From positions 4,016,486-4,080,485 of the forward strand of contig NZ_JH993797.1 in NCBI RefSeq assembly GCF_000316115.1: 64,000 nt of DNA, read 5' to 3'. Within the stretch, counting starts at the first letter, position 1. Each line of letters opens with the position of its first letter. This document shows positions 8,826 through 16,957 of the stretch, piece by piece. The position numbers and the translations under genes were made by a program. The notes under the pieces were generated by a model. The model made no database searches, was not told where the DNA came from, and saw only the letters and a list, made by a program, of their open reading frames with translations. Source of the DNA: Leptolyngbya sp. PCC 7375. GTDB taxonomy: Bacteria; Cyanobacteriota; Cyanobacteriia; Phormidesmidales; Phormidesmidaceae.

Positions 8826-8963
8826 CTAAACGGCCAGACGAGCACGCCCTTTCTTACGACGTGCCTGAATCACTCGACGGCCATTAGTTGTCCGCATGCG
8901 AGTACGAAAACCAGAAACGCGCTTACGCTTGCGAGATGTACCGCCGAGGGTGCGCTTAGTCAT
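8826..8963 (-). CDS. rpmH: 50S ribosomal protein L34
   Basis: A 45-residue, highly basic protein reading MTKRTLGGTSRKRKRVSG and then FRTRMRTTNGRRVIQARRKK, an almost exact match to the L34 pattern. It starts at ATG 8961-8963 and ends at TAG 8826-8828. L34 is part of the large ribosomal subunit. It is the first gene of the minus-strand cluster, so the cluster promoter should lie in the 96 bp between 8964 and the neighbouring stop at 9060. Confidence 0.97.
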   Translation of the reverse strand: MTKRTLGGTSRKRKRVSGFRTRMRTTNGRRVIQARRKKGRARLAV

Positions 8964-9059
8964 GGCGATTGCTCCTAAGTCTGCTCAAACAAAATACTAC
9001 TTGCGCCATTCAGCGCGGCTTTTGATAGTAACACGTTAGAGTCAACCCTGAAAAGCAAT

Positions 9060-9665
9060 CTAGTCTTGATAAGCGATCAACATTTCCCAGGTACCAATAT
9101 AGGTGGCCAGATCATTACCCCGAGGAATTACCTGCAGATTGACACGTTGCATCAACGCACGGTTAGGATTGCGAACCTTTTCAAAATCGATCACGAAAGA
9201 CGTGTTAGCAGGAATATCCTCAGCAAGGTAAATCTCAATTTTGTCTAGATCGTCAGACAAATCATTGGCTCCACTGAACACACGATCGTCCCAGAGCACC
9301 TCATCAACCGCAATTTCCTCACCAACGTCATCAATGCGACCATATCGGACTTTAATTCTATCTAAATCAATACGACCTCTATGGCGAGAAAATGCCTCCG
9401 GGACGGTCACAACTAATGCAGAAACAGCAGAATCAATTTTATCGCCCTTCACCTCTAACCGGTAACTCGCACGGGTATTACGACGAGTATTATTATTCAA
9501 ACTATAGTTAAGGCGATAGCGTGACTCAACACCACCAATGATGTTAAGTCCATCGGAGTCGTAAATATCTTGCTGGGCCAAGGTAGGCACATTCACCCCT
9601 ACTACAGCGGCTGCCGACATCGCTAAGCCGACTAAGCCCAAGCGGACCAACTGTTTCAGTGCCAT
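9060..9665 (-). CDS. DUF2808 exported protein
   Basis: A 201-residue protein with a signal peptide (VRLGLVGLAMSAAAVVGVN ending near TLAQQ). The mature part matches the cyanobacterial DUF2808 family: SRYRLNYSLNNNTRRNTRAS, LVVTVPEAFSRHRGRID, IYLAEDIPANTSFVIDFEKV and the NPNRALMQRVNLQVIPRG block. The beta-rich domain is predicted to face the periplasm or outside. Members are small secreted proteins of unknown function, usually in several copies per genome. It is monocistronic here, with a long spacer upstream. Confidence 0.85.
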   Translation of the reverse strand: MALKQLVRLGLVGLAMSAAAVVGVNVPTLAQQDIYDSDGLNIIGGVESRYRLNYSLNNNTRRNTRASYRLEVKGDKIDSAVSALVVTVPEAFSRHRGRIDLDRIKVRYGRIDDVGEEIAVDEVLWDDRVFSGANDLSDDLDKIEIYLAEDIPANTSFVIDFEKVRNPNRALMQRVNLQVIPRGNDLATYIGTWEMLIAYQD

Positions 9666-10509
9666 TTTTCAACTCCTCAAGCTCACATTATTAAAGCAGA
9701 ACTGACCTAGAACTATCATGCAGATGAGCCCAATGCTTCAAGACAAGGGACGGTTTGCATGATTGGTCCCGTTAGCCAGAACAGATGCAGATGTTACAGC
9801 AAGCAGGCTTAGCCATCATCCCCATTCAGCGAGAACACTTGAAAAGCTGCTGCCACTTCAATCAAGATCTGTAAATTTACGGAACGCAATTTTTCTTAAG
9901 ATTAGCATACTAATTAAATTCAAATTCGTGGGTAGTTCACTGTAAATAAACGAGAAATAGAACAAATCACTGGCTGCCCACAATCTTTTTCAAGTCGCAA
10001 AAAGTCGTCATTCTCGACTCCACTAGAACGCCAACCAACTAGCAAACACTTCATCAAAGATTATTCATGTTAGATTTCTGTCAAAAAAGATAAATCTTCA
10101 TGACGAACTCCACACCTTTCAACACTTAAGTTGACACAATCAAAACAAGGCCAATTTACACCTTGAGGCTTAACAGTTAGCTTTTCAAGGGCTTAATAAT
10201 TATTTCTGGAGCCTTGGATAAGGGTGCATCAACTATTGTCAAAGTGTTTAGTGCATTGAAACAGGCAATATTATCTGCTTCAGTTCGACTATATAGAAGA
10301 CCTCTAAACCTCTTTTAGAAGAGTCTTAAAATCATTCAGCTTGTGCATTGAAATGGCGTTTCATGCGTCAGAGTAATTGTCCATTTTTAAGTTAAGTAAA
10401 ACCACTAAATCTAAAGTTATTCCTGTTGGATTGAAATTAAATGCGATCCCAATTCCATAGTGTTTTTACAACAGTCGTTAGCCCAGCTAGTTAATCAATA
10501 AGGATCACT
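9666..10509. other. 844-bp intergenic region upstream of pntA
   Basis: AT-rich spacer between the divergent DUF2808 gene (-) and pntA (+). I see no convincing coding frame; the one 60-codon open frame has no family-like composition and no ribosome site. The segment GTGCATTGAAA occurs twice (near 10251 and 10342), close to pntA. The promoters of both flanking genes must be here, but I could not fix a -10/-35 pair with confidence. Confidence 0.5.
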
Positions 10510-12129
10510 ATGACCATCGCACTCGATCAAGGTGCTGTTGACCAACAGGCGTCCCATCTCGAACGCCCAAAGCGCGTTGGCATCCCCAAAGAAGTTACCC
10601 CAGGAGAGTGCCGCATTGCAGCCACTCCTAAAACTGCCAAAAAACTCCAGTCCCTTGGATTCGACGTATTGATAGAGCAGGGCGCTGGTGAACGAGCCGA
10701 GTTTTCTGACCATGCCTATCGCGAGGCAGGATGCGAGGTTATTGCCAACGCCATTGAGCTCTGGCAACAGGCTGATATTGTTCTCAAAGTGCAGCCCCCT
10801 AGTCATAACCACGAACTAAACTGTCACGAAACTGAACTCGCCCATGATGGTCAAACCCTGATTAGTTTTCTATGGCCTGCTCAGAATGCTGATTTAATCC
10901 ATCAGCTAGCAGCCAAGCAAGTAACGGCCCTAGCGATGGATTCAGTACCTCGCATTAGCCGAGCTCAGAAAATGGATGCCCTGAGCTCCATGGCAAATGT
11001 GGCTGGATACCGTGCCGTGATTGAAGCGGCCAATAATTTTGGTCGCTTTTTTACAGGTCAGATTACGGCGGCGGGGAAAGTGCCCCCTGCCAAAGTTTTA
11101 GTAATTGGCGCAGGTGTCGCAGGCCTTGCCGCCATTGGTGCAGCAAAAAGTCTGGGGGCTATTGTTCGTGCCTTTGACACCCGTCCCGTAGTCAAAGAGC
11201 AAGTGGAAAGTATGGGTGCCGAGTTCTTAGAGCTGAACTTTGCAGAAGATGGCACTGGTACTGGCGGCTATGCCAAGGTGATGAGTAAAGAGTTCATCGA
11301 AGCAGAGATGACCCTGTTTGCCGAGCAAGCGAAAGAAGTAGACATCATTATTACCACAGCCTTAATTCCCGGTAAAAAAGCACCGTTATTAGTGACTAAA
11401 GACACCGTAGAACTGATGAAGCCTGGCTCGGTCATCGTAGATATGGCCGCTGAACAAGGAGGCAACTGCGAAGTCAGCCGTGCTGGCGAAGTTTATCGTC
11501 ACCAGGGTGTGACAATCGTTGGTTTGACTGATTTAGCTAGCCGTATGGCCGGACAGTCCAGCCAGCTGTATGGCATGAATCTGTACCACCTGCTCAACGA
11601 CATGGGTGGTTCTGACGGCTACACCGTTAACGTTGACGATGAGGTAGTTCGAGGTGCCTTGGTTAGCCATGAAGGTCAGGTTACTTGGCCTGCGCCTAAA
11701 CCTGAGAAACCAGCTCCTCCAAAGGTTGAGGCAAAAGGGGAAGAACCGACGGAAGTAGAGGAAGTAGCCGCTGCACCCAAGTTTTCTCTGCCTTGGCAAT
11801 GGATTGGGGTTGCCTTTGCAGCCCTCGCCCTCATCGGTATTGGTATTGGCGCGCCTTCTTCATTCCTTTCCCACTTCACCGTCTTTATCCTGGCCTGTTT
11901 TGTTGGCTGGCAGGTGATTTGGAATGTCTCCCCATCGCTGCATACCCCCTTGATGAGTGTGACCAATGCCATCAGCGGCATCATCATCATTGGTGGCATG
12001 TTGCAGATTTCGGGTAAGCCAATGTCACCCACAGTGATTTTGGGTTCCATTGCCATCTTTATCGGCACGATCAACATTGCGGGTGGGTTCTTAGTGACTC
12101 AGCGGATGTTGAAAATGTTTCGGAAGTAA
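10510..12129 (+). CDS. pntA: NAD(P) transhydrogenase subunit alpha
   Basis: With PntB forms the proton-translocating transhydrogenase (NADH + NADP to NAD + NADPH), thylakoid-located in cyanobacteria. The 539-residue protein is the fused form: domain I (residues about 20-390) with RVGIPKEVTPGECRIAATP and the NAD-binding GAGVAGLAAIGAAKSLGA; a Pro/Glu/Ala-rich hinge near 395-425; and C-terminal domain II with about four transmembrane helices from WQWIGVAFAALALIGIGIG to the end. The RQD-like and SRMAGQSSQLYG elements of domain I are present. Start ATG is preceded by AAGGATC. pntB follows 83 bp later. Confidence 0.97.
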   Translation: MTIALDQGAVDQQASHLERPKRVGIPKEVTPGECRIAATPKTAKKLQSLGFDVLIEQGAGERAEFSDHAYREAGCEVIANAIELWQQADIVLKVQPPSHNHELNCHETELAHDGQTLISFLWPAQNADLIHQLAAKQVTALAMDSVPRISRAQKMDALSSMANVAGYRAVIEAANNFGRFFTGQITAAGKVPPAKVLVIGAGVAGLAAIGAAKSLGAIVRAFDTRPVVKEQVESMGAEFLELNFAEDGTGTGGYAKVMSKEFIEAEMTLFAEQAKEVDIIITTALIPGKKAPLLVTKDTVELMKPGSVIVDMAAEQGGNCEVSRAGEVYRHQGVTIVGLTDLASRMAGQSSQLYGMNLYHLLNDMGGSDGYTVNVDDEVVRGALVSHEGQVTWPAPKPEKPAPPKVEAKGEEPTEVEEVAAAPKFSLPWQWIGVAFAALALIGIGIGAPSSFLSHFTVFILACFVGWQVIWNVSPSLHTPLMSVTNAISGIIIIGGMLQISGKPMSPTVILGSIAIFIGTINIAGGFLVTQRMLKMFRK

Positions 12130-12131
12130 GA

Positions 12132-12178
12132 GCCCTCTCCCTAAATCCCTCTCCCCAAGGAGAGAGACTTTAAGTCTT
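12132..12178. repeat. Short dispersed cyanobacterial repeat between pntA and pntB
   Basis: The spacer directly after pntA holds CCCTCTCCCTAAATCCC followed by TCTCCCCAAGGAGAGAGAC, a partly self-complementary CT/GA-rich element. Near-identical sequences are scattered in intergenic regions of many cyanobacterial genomes. It could fold into a hairpin within the pntAB transcript, but there is no U-tract, so it is unlikely to be a strong terminator. Only one copy is seen in this window; the assignment as a dispersed repeat comes from general knowledge. Confidence 0.5.
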
Positions 12179-12212
12179 TGCCCTTTAGACATTTCTCTAC
12201 AACTTCTCTGCC

Positions 12213-13637
12213 ATGTCTAACAATCTTGTTGCGGTGGCCTATTTGGTCGCTATTGTTCTTTTCATTTTGAGCTTGGGTGGTCTCTCTAATCAAGAGTCCG
12301 CAAAGCGTGGTAACGTCTACGGCATCATCGGCATGGTGATTGCTCTGGTAGCCACTGCCCTGAGTTCACAACTAACAGCTTACGGTCTTTTAGTGGCAGC
12401 GATTTTGCCCGCTGTTGCCATTGGTGGCTTAGTGGCGTCCCGTGTGGAAATGACTGAAATGCCCGAGCTGGTAGCCATTCTCCATAGCTTTGTGGGTTTA
12501 GCTGCTGTGCTGGTTGGTTTAGCCAGTTATTTGGGACCAGATCCCACATTGGTGGGGGCTGAGGAAACTATCCACAAACTGGAAATCTACATCGGTATCT
12601 TTATTGGGGCGCTGACGTTTACGGGTTCTGTGGTCGCCTTTGGTAAGCTGCGGACCATTATTAGTAGTAAACCCTTGATGTTGCCCGCTCGACATTTGCT
12701 GAATGTTGCCATGCTGGTGGGCACTGTTATCCTCGGCGTTGGCTTTATGGCTGCCGAGGGGACTGATGGATTTAGCTATGTGCTGGGCATGGTGGCGATT
12801 GCCTCCCTGCTAGGTATCCATCTGGTGGCTGCCATCGGTGGTGCCGACATGCCTGTGGTGATCTCCATGCTCAACAGCTATTCAGGCTGGGCAGCAGCGG
12901 CAGCAGGTTTTATGCTTTCCAATGACTTGTTGATTGTGACGGGTGCATTGGTGGGTAGTAGCGGTGCCATTCTTAGCTACATTATGTGTGAGGCAATGAA
13001 TCGCTCTTTCTTTAGCGTAATTTTAGGTGGCTTTGGTCAGGGCTCTAGCAAAGGCAGCGGTAAAGCAGTTGAGGGGACAGTCACTGAGACTGATGTTAAC
13101 GAAACTATTGAACTGCTAGCGGATGCACAGAGTGTAATTATCACGCCTGGTTATGGTATGGCAGTAGCTCAGGCACAGCATGCGGTGTCTGATATTACCC
13201 GGCTTTTGACTCAGCGGGGTGTGAATGTACGGTTTGGGATTCACCCTGTAGCGGGTCGTTTGCCGGGGCATATGAATGTGTTGTTGGCAGAAGCAAATGT
13301 GCCCTACGACATTGTGTTGGAGATGGATGAAATCAACGAAGATTTCTCTGAAACTGATGTGGTGTTGGTGATTGGTGCTAACGATACGGTGAACCCCAGT
13401 GCAATGGAGGATCCAGAGAGTCCGATTGCGGGAATGCCGGTGTTGGAAGTATGGAAAGCACGTAATGTTGTTGTCATGAAGCGGGGCATGTCGACTGGCT
13501 ATGCTGGTGTGGCAAATCCGCTGTTCTTTAAGGAGAATACCCAAATGTTGTTTGGTGATGCGAAAGCAAATACCAATGCGATTTTGGGTCGCTTGCAAGA
13601 GTCTGCGACTGAGCAGCCTAAGTTGGCGACTGTTTAG
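12213..13637 (+). CDS. pntB: NAD(P) transhydrogenase subunit beta
   Basis: The 474-residue partner of PntA. Residues about 1-260 are membrane domain II, with roughly eight or nine helices containing the conserved small-residue and His/Asn elements (VAILHSFVGLAAVLVG, SMLNSYSGWAAAAAGFMLS). Residues about 290-474 are the NADP-binding domain III: VIITPGYGMAVAQAQHAV, RFGIHPVAGRLPGHMNVLLA, and the closing VMKRGMSTGYAGVANPLF. All key motifs are intact. A clear terminator follows at 13681. Confidence 0.97.
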   Translation: MSNNLVAVAYLVAIVLFILSLGGLSNQESAKRGNVYGIIGMVIALVATALSSQLTAYGLLVAAILPAVAIGGLVASRVEMTEMPELVAILHSFVGLAAVLVGLASYLGPDPTLVGAEETIHKLEIYIGIFIGALTFTGSVVAFGKLRTIISSKPLMLPARHLLNVAMLVGTVILGVGFMAAEGTDGFSYVLGMVAIASLLGIHLVAAIGGADMPVVISMLNSYSGWAAAAAGFMLSNDLLIVTGALVGSSGAILSYIMCEAMNRSFFSVILGGFGQGSSKGSGKAVEGTVTETDVNETIELLADAQSVIITPGYGMAVAQAQHAVSDITRLLTQRGVNVRFGIHPVAGRLPGHMNVLLAEANVPYDIVLEMDEINEDFSETDVVLVIGANDTVNPSAMEDPESPIAGMPVLEVWKARNVVVMKRGMSTGYAGVANPLFFKENTQMLFGDAKANTNAILGRLQESATEQPKLATV

Positions 13638-13680
13638 CAATAAACAGTAAGCCCTCAAATCACTGAAAAAACTAGAGTAA

Positions 13681-13718
13681 CCCCCTATGTCACATCTTCT
13701 GACATAGGGGGTGTTTTA
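13681..13718 (+). terminator. Rho-independent terminator of pntAB
   Basis: A perfect 12-bp stem, CCCCCTATGTCA (13681-13692) pairing with TGACATAGGGGG (13700-13711), a 7-base loop, then TGTTTTAAT. It lies 43 bp after the pntB stop. Confidence 0.9.
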
Positions 13719-13923
13719 ATTCAATACAAGCATTGAGTACTTCGGAGATAGAACATATTGTTTTTTTCAATCGCTCGTGTATGGAGATTTTCATTTATCA
13801 CTGGGTCAATGAAGGGCGCGGCCCAAACAGTGAAACCGTGATCGATATTTTTCGAGTGCTCAAAAAGCTAAGTCCAGAAGCTGCCAGGGTCTTTGTAAAA
13901 AAGTACTTTTTCATTCCAAAACC

Positions 13924-14172
13924 CAAAAAGCCATCGAAATCATTTCACCAGACCAAACGTTTGGTGCCATGACCGAAAAAGCGTTTGATTATTTAATGGC
14001 AGGCACACTCAGCGTCTGGATCGTAGACCCTAGAGCTAAAACCGTAACTATGTTTCACCCCCAGGCAGTGCCCATTACCTATCGTGGCAATACAGTGATT
14101 AATGAACCACAGTTGCCTGCTTTCAATATTTCTGCCCAAAGCATTTTTGACCGAGCTGGTTTACTGGCTTAA
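13924..14172 (+). pseudogene. Remnant of a Uma2 (DUF820) family gene, C-terminal part only
   Basis: The frame ending at TAA 14172 reads AIEIISPDQTFGAMTEKAFD then YLMAGTLSVWIVDPRAKTV and LPAFNISAQSIFD, the C-terminal half of Uma2 proteins (restriction-endonuclease-like fold; the EIISP block and the VWIVDP strand are hallmarks). The N-terminal half, including the first acidic catalytic segment, is missing: upstream sequence in this frame has no Uma2 character and the only ATG is internal. An open frame at 13733-13972 in another phase is not recognisable. A truncated, decayed copy fits best; a short expressed fragment from ATG 13969 cannot be excluded. Confidence 0.65.
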
Positions 14173-14225
14173 GTTTGCTCCATTTGCAAACATGCTAGGC
14201 TAAGGGATAAAGCCCTAATTCCATA

Positions 14226-14987
14226 ATGGCCATGGTTCAACTTCAGCCATCATCTAAATCAGAGGTATTCTACCCCGATAGTGACGGTCAACCCATGGCG
14301 GATAATACTAAGCAATTTCGATGGATTGTCGTCATTCAACAGAATTTGGATTGGCTCTTTGCCCATGATCCGAACGTATTTGTTGCGGGGGACTTGCTGT
14401 GGTATGCAGTGGAGGGTGATAACAAGAAACGGGTGGCACCTGATGTGATGGTGGTCTTTGGGCGTCCAAAAGGAGACCGTGGGTCATATAAACAATGGGA
14501 GGAAGATAATGTGCCGCCCCATGTAGTGTTTGAAATTCTCTCCCCTGGCAATACAACCGCTGAGATGAACCGCAAATTGTTGTTCTATCATCAGTTTGGG
14601 GTGGATGAATATTATCTCTATGATCCAGACAAAGATGATTTTAAGGGCTGGGTGCGGCTAGAGGGCTTTTTGGATGTGATTGAGCCTATTGAGAATTGGG
14701 TGAGTCCCCGGTTAAACATTCGCTTTGATACGTCGGGTGAGGAACTCCAGATTTTGCGTCCAGATGGACAACGATTTTTGAGTTATGTGGAAATTGCTCA
14801 GCGGGCTGAGGATGAGCGCCAGCGGGCTGAGGATGAGCGCCAGCGGGCTGAGGATGAGCGCCAGCGGGCTGAGGCAGAAAGCCAACGGGCTGAGGCAGAA
14901 AGCCAACGGGCTGAGGCCGCAGAGGCAAAGGCTAAGCGATTGGCGGAACGGTTACGGGAAATGGGCGTTGATCCAGATGGGGTTTGA
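14226..14987 (+). CDS. Uma2 (DUF820) family protein with heptapeptide-repeat tail
   Basis: A 253-residue protein. Residues 1-180 match the cyanobacterial Uma2/DUF820 fold, a PD-(D/E)XK-like nuclease relative: KKRVAPDVMVVFGRPKGDRG (the V-PD element), PHVVFEILSPGNT (E-ILSP) and FGVDEYYLYDPD. Residues 192-233 are six copies of a QRAEDER/QRAEAES heptad encoded by a 21-bp tandem repeat, predicted to form a charged coiled coil. The C-terminus (AKRLAERLREMGVDPD) is the standard end of this subfamily. These proteins occur in tens of copies in filamentous cyanobacteria; no cellular function is proven. It follows a truncated Uma2 copy, suggesting local duplication and decay. Confidence 0.85.
   Translation: MAMVQLQPSSKSEVFYPDSDGQPMADNTKQFRWIVVIQQNLDWLFAHDPNVFVAGDLLWYAVEGDNKKRVAPDVMVVFGRPKGDRGSYKQWEEDNVPPHVVFEILSPGNTTAEMNRKLLFYHQFGVDEYYLYDPDKDDFKGWVRLEGFLDVIEPIENWVSPRLNIRFDTSGEELQILRPDGQRFLSYVEIAQRAEDERQRAEDERQRAEDERQRAEAESQRAEAESQRAEAAEAKAKRLAERLREMGVDPDGV
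14799..14924 (+). repeat. 21-bp tandem repeat, six copies, in frame
   Basis: Six consecutive 21-bp units (start points 14799, 14820, 14841, 14862, 14883, 14904). The first three are identical (CAGCGGGCTGAGGATGAGCG plus C); the later ones diverge to the GCAGAAAGC variant. The unit is a multiple of three and encodes the heptads QRAEDER and QRAEAES. Copy number probably varies by slippage between strains. Confidence 0.97.
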
Positions 14988-15092
14988 GGGATGTGAGATG
15001 ATGGCATTGGACGTCGTAATGTTTGGAGATCAGATTGATAGCCCTATATCTGTTGCCCAGGTTACTAGCCGACTAAGCAATATCCGAAGCAA

Positions 15093-15854
15093 CTATCTGT
15101 TTTTAGGAATAAATGCTTTCTCCATATCGAGGCATTGCCAATCTACAACTCTCTTCTCAGCAACTGACTCAGCTCGTTGATAATCAGCTGGTTTGGGAGG
15201 CAACAGTTTTTTGGTTTTCACGTAGTATATGATTGCCAAAAACTCACGGATGATATGCTTTCGCCATTTTGGAAAATCTAGACTGACAGGATGGGAAACA
15301 ACCTCAAACCCGAAGTTGCGATAGAGCAATGTGGTGCGACCAGTGTGCAAACCATCGGTGACCAGCAAAATTTTAGGCTTAGACGCCGGATCAAAGGGCA
15401 TATGTCGCTTGGTATAAAACGCATTTTCCCAAGTGGTGGCAGCACAGGCTTCACCGCTCACATTGGCATCCGGTACACCCATTTCCTTAGCAAGGTTAAC
15501 CAGAATAGGGGCATCATTGGCACCGCTCATAAATATATGGGGAGCTCGACCTTCCTTCCACAGTTCTACAGCAGCCTCTGCACGACGATCGTTATAATCG
15601 GTTCCGCGTCCAACAACAACAATGGCATCTACGGGTTCACCCGTATCTGGCCGAGCCACAAGCAGGCGCAATCCCCTATTAATCCACCAGGGTGATAGCC
15701 CTGTAATCAGCAAAATAGCAATGAGCCATCTAATTGCGTGACGTACCGATGAATAAAAAATATGCTGGCAGTCTTTGCATTGATAGCTTTGGACAAATTT
15801 AAACTGTGCTCCATGCTTTTGCACTGAGCGATGTTTGCACTTAGGGCAACGCAT
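15093..15854 (-). CDS. DUF218 (YdcF/SanA-like) protein with N-terminal zinc ribbon
   Basis: From ATG 15854 the product is 253 residues (a TTG nine codons upstream lies in a hairpin and is less likely). Residues 1-35 form a zinc ribbon, RCPKCKHRSVQKHG then QCKDCQHIF (two CxxC pairs), of the kind found at the start of IS1-type transposases. A transmembrane helix follows (AIRWLIAILLITGLSPWW), then the DUF218 domain: DAIVVVGRGTDYNDRRAEAA, FMSGANDAP, CAATTWENAFYTKRH, ILLVTDGLHTGR. DUF218 proteins act in envelope or vancomycin-barrier functions and may be lipid-carrier hydrolases. Placement of a cytosolic zinc ribbon before the TM is unusual. Confidence 0.83.
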   Translation of the reverse strand: MRCPKCKHRSVQKHGAQFKFVQSYQCKDCQHIFYSSVRHAIRWLIAILLITGLSPWWINRGLRLLVARPDTGEPVDAIVVVGRGTDYNDRRAEAAVELWKEGRAPHIFMSGANDAPILVNLAKEMGVPDANVSGEACAATTWENAFYTKRHMPFDPASKPKILLVTDGLHTGRTTLLYRNFGFEVVSHPVSLDFPKWRKHIIREFLAIIYYVKTKKLLPPKPADYQRAESVAEKRVVDWQCLDMEKAFIPKNR

Positions 15855-15878
15855 AGATGTGACAAAGGAATTTGTGAA

Positions 15879-15914
15879 CAAAGGTGCCCACCCCCAAGGG
15901 AATGAGCACCTTTG
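15879..15914 (-). terminator. Hairpin between the VKOR gene and the DUF218 gene
   Basis: CAAAGGTGC (15879-15887) pairs perfectly with GCACCTTTG (15906-15914), with an 18-base GC-rich loop. Read on the minus strand it lies 75 bp after the VKOR stop and ends in TTTGTTC, so it may terminate VKOR transcription. It also overlaps the weak TTG start of the next gene. Confidence 0.55.
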
Positions 15915-15988
15915 AATAACTACATATTAGACCTGAGAAAGTCAGGGTAGTTGCAGTTTAGATCACGGCTATTGGTGATATCCGCTGA

Positions 15989-16861
15989 TCAATGCTGAGC
16001 ATTCTGATTAATAAACGCTTGCGGCCCAGTGTAGCCAGAAACTGATGCTAAAGATTGCAGTGACTGAACACCTGCATAAGTTTGGCCATTGATTTCCCAT
16101 GTGGGATAGCTCTGCACACCAGCAGCTCGACATGCATTGGGCTGAGGATCTATGCCTTCTTCATCGCACTCGACATAGGTCACATACTTAAAGGCATCCT
16201 TACCAAAGAGTGTTTGTTGAGCATGACAGTGAGGACACCACCAAGCACCATATTTCATAGCACCAATCGCGGTCAAATGTTTGGCTAACTCAATTTCTGA
16301 TGTGCCGGAATTGGTTTCGACTGCTGGGGGGGGATTGCCGGCAGTAAAACTGTCAGGATTTTGGGCATAGGCATATAGACCTGTGGTTGCGATCGCAGCC
16401 ACTAAAGCCACTGAGATACCGGGTAACAAGAGCTGTCCCAAACTCTCCCAACGATTACCAATGAGAGTGAGCACCCACAAACCCACTGAGAGAAACGCCG
16501 ACAACACACAAGGAACACAGGGCTCTTGCAATACAGCAAACATGACGTAAAGCAGATAGCCACTGAAAATAGTCATGGCAGTGCTACCAATAAATAACCC
16601 CAACCAGGTGGGGTTTTCCAAAGATTTGTTTTTGGTAGCTACAGGGCCAATGGCTAATGCGCCCATTAAGAAGTATGCGATCGCACCCAGCAATGGCAGC
16701 GACAGACCTCCCAATTGCACATAGGCACTGCCCGCCAGCGAGCTACTGCCCTTCGCCATACAGCCAATAGCCAATAGCAGCCCAGCAGCAGATGCACCAG
16801 CAATCAAATAGCGAGAATTACGATGAATCCAGGTAGTTGGTTGTTTACGTTTACGTGGCAT
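15989..16861 (-). CDS. VKOR-thioredoxin fusion (disulfide-forming quinone reductase)
   Basis: A 290-residue cyanobacterial VKOR homologue: four or five membrane helices (residues about 17-165) joined to a periplasmic/lumenal thioredoxin domain. The catalytic pair C115-C118 (EPCVPCVLSA) is intact, as are the thioredoxin pair C209-C212 (WWCPHCH) and the extra pair C232 and C244. In the Synechococcus VKOR structure two loop cysteines (C50 and C56) shuttle electrons from the thioredoxin domain. Here the first loop has C34, but the second position aligns with serine (GCMAKGSSSLAGSAY), and the region is about 13 residues shorter. The enzyme oxidises exported proteins and passes electrons to quinone. 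Confidence 0.9.
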   Translation of the reverse strand: MPRKRKQPTTWIHRNSRYLIAGASAAGLLLAIGCMAKGSSSLAGSAYVQLGGLSLPLLGAIAYFLMGALAIGPVATKNKSLENPTWLGLFIGSTAMTIFSGYLLYVMFAVLQEPCVPCVLSAFLSVGLWVLTLIGNRWESLGQLLLPGISVALVAAIATTGLYAYAQNPDSFTAGNPPPAVETNSGTSEIELAKHLTAIGAMKYGAWWCPHCHAQQTLFGKDAFKYVTYVECDEEGIDPQPNACRAAGVQSYPTWEINGQTYAGVQSLQSLASVSGYTGPQAFINQNAQH

Positions 16862-16913
16862 GTTTCTAACTCTATAGATCTAAACTGTGATGCTATTTGC
16901 CGGTTGACCGTTA

Positions 16914-16939
16914 TAGAGGCGTTCCATGGAACGCCTCTA
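16914..16939. repeat. Perfect 26-bp palindrome
   Basis: TAGAGGCGTTCCA followed directly by its reverse complement TGGAACGCCTCTA. It lies between the VKOR gene and the anti-sigma gene stop. Similar palindromes centred on GTTCCATGGAAC occur as dispersed repeats in many cyanobacterial genomes. It could also act as a hairpin at the 3' end of the anti-sigma transcript. Confidence 0.8.
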
Positions 16940-16957
16940 CAACCATCCCTTCAAATG

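Noticed and set aside
9763..9945. 60-codon plus-strand frame in the pntA upstream spacer
   Set aside because: Composition is not protein-like, there is no ribosome site and no partner; treated as non-coding.
13733..13972. 79-codon open frame upstream of the Uma2 remnant
   Set aside because: No ribosome site, no recognisable domain, and its 3' part overlaps the remnant in a different phase; most likely a chance frame in decayed DNA.
14332..15007. Several repeat-rich open frames on both strands over the Uma2 gene
   Set aside because: They are shadows of the 21-bp repeat, which lacks stops in several frames; only the Uma2 frame carries family motifs.
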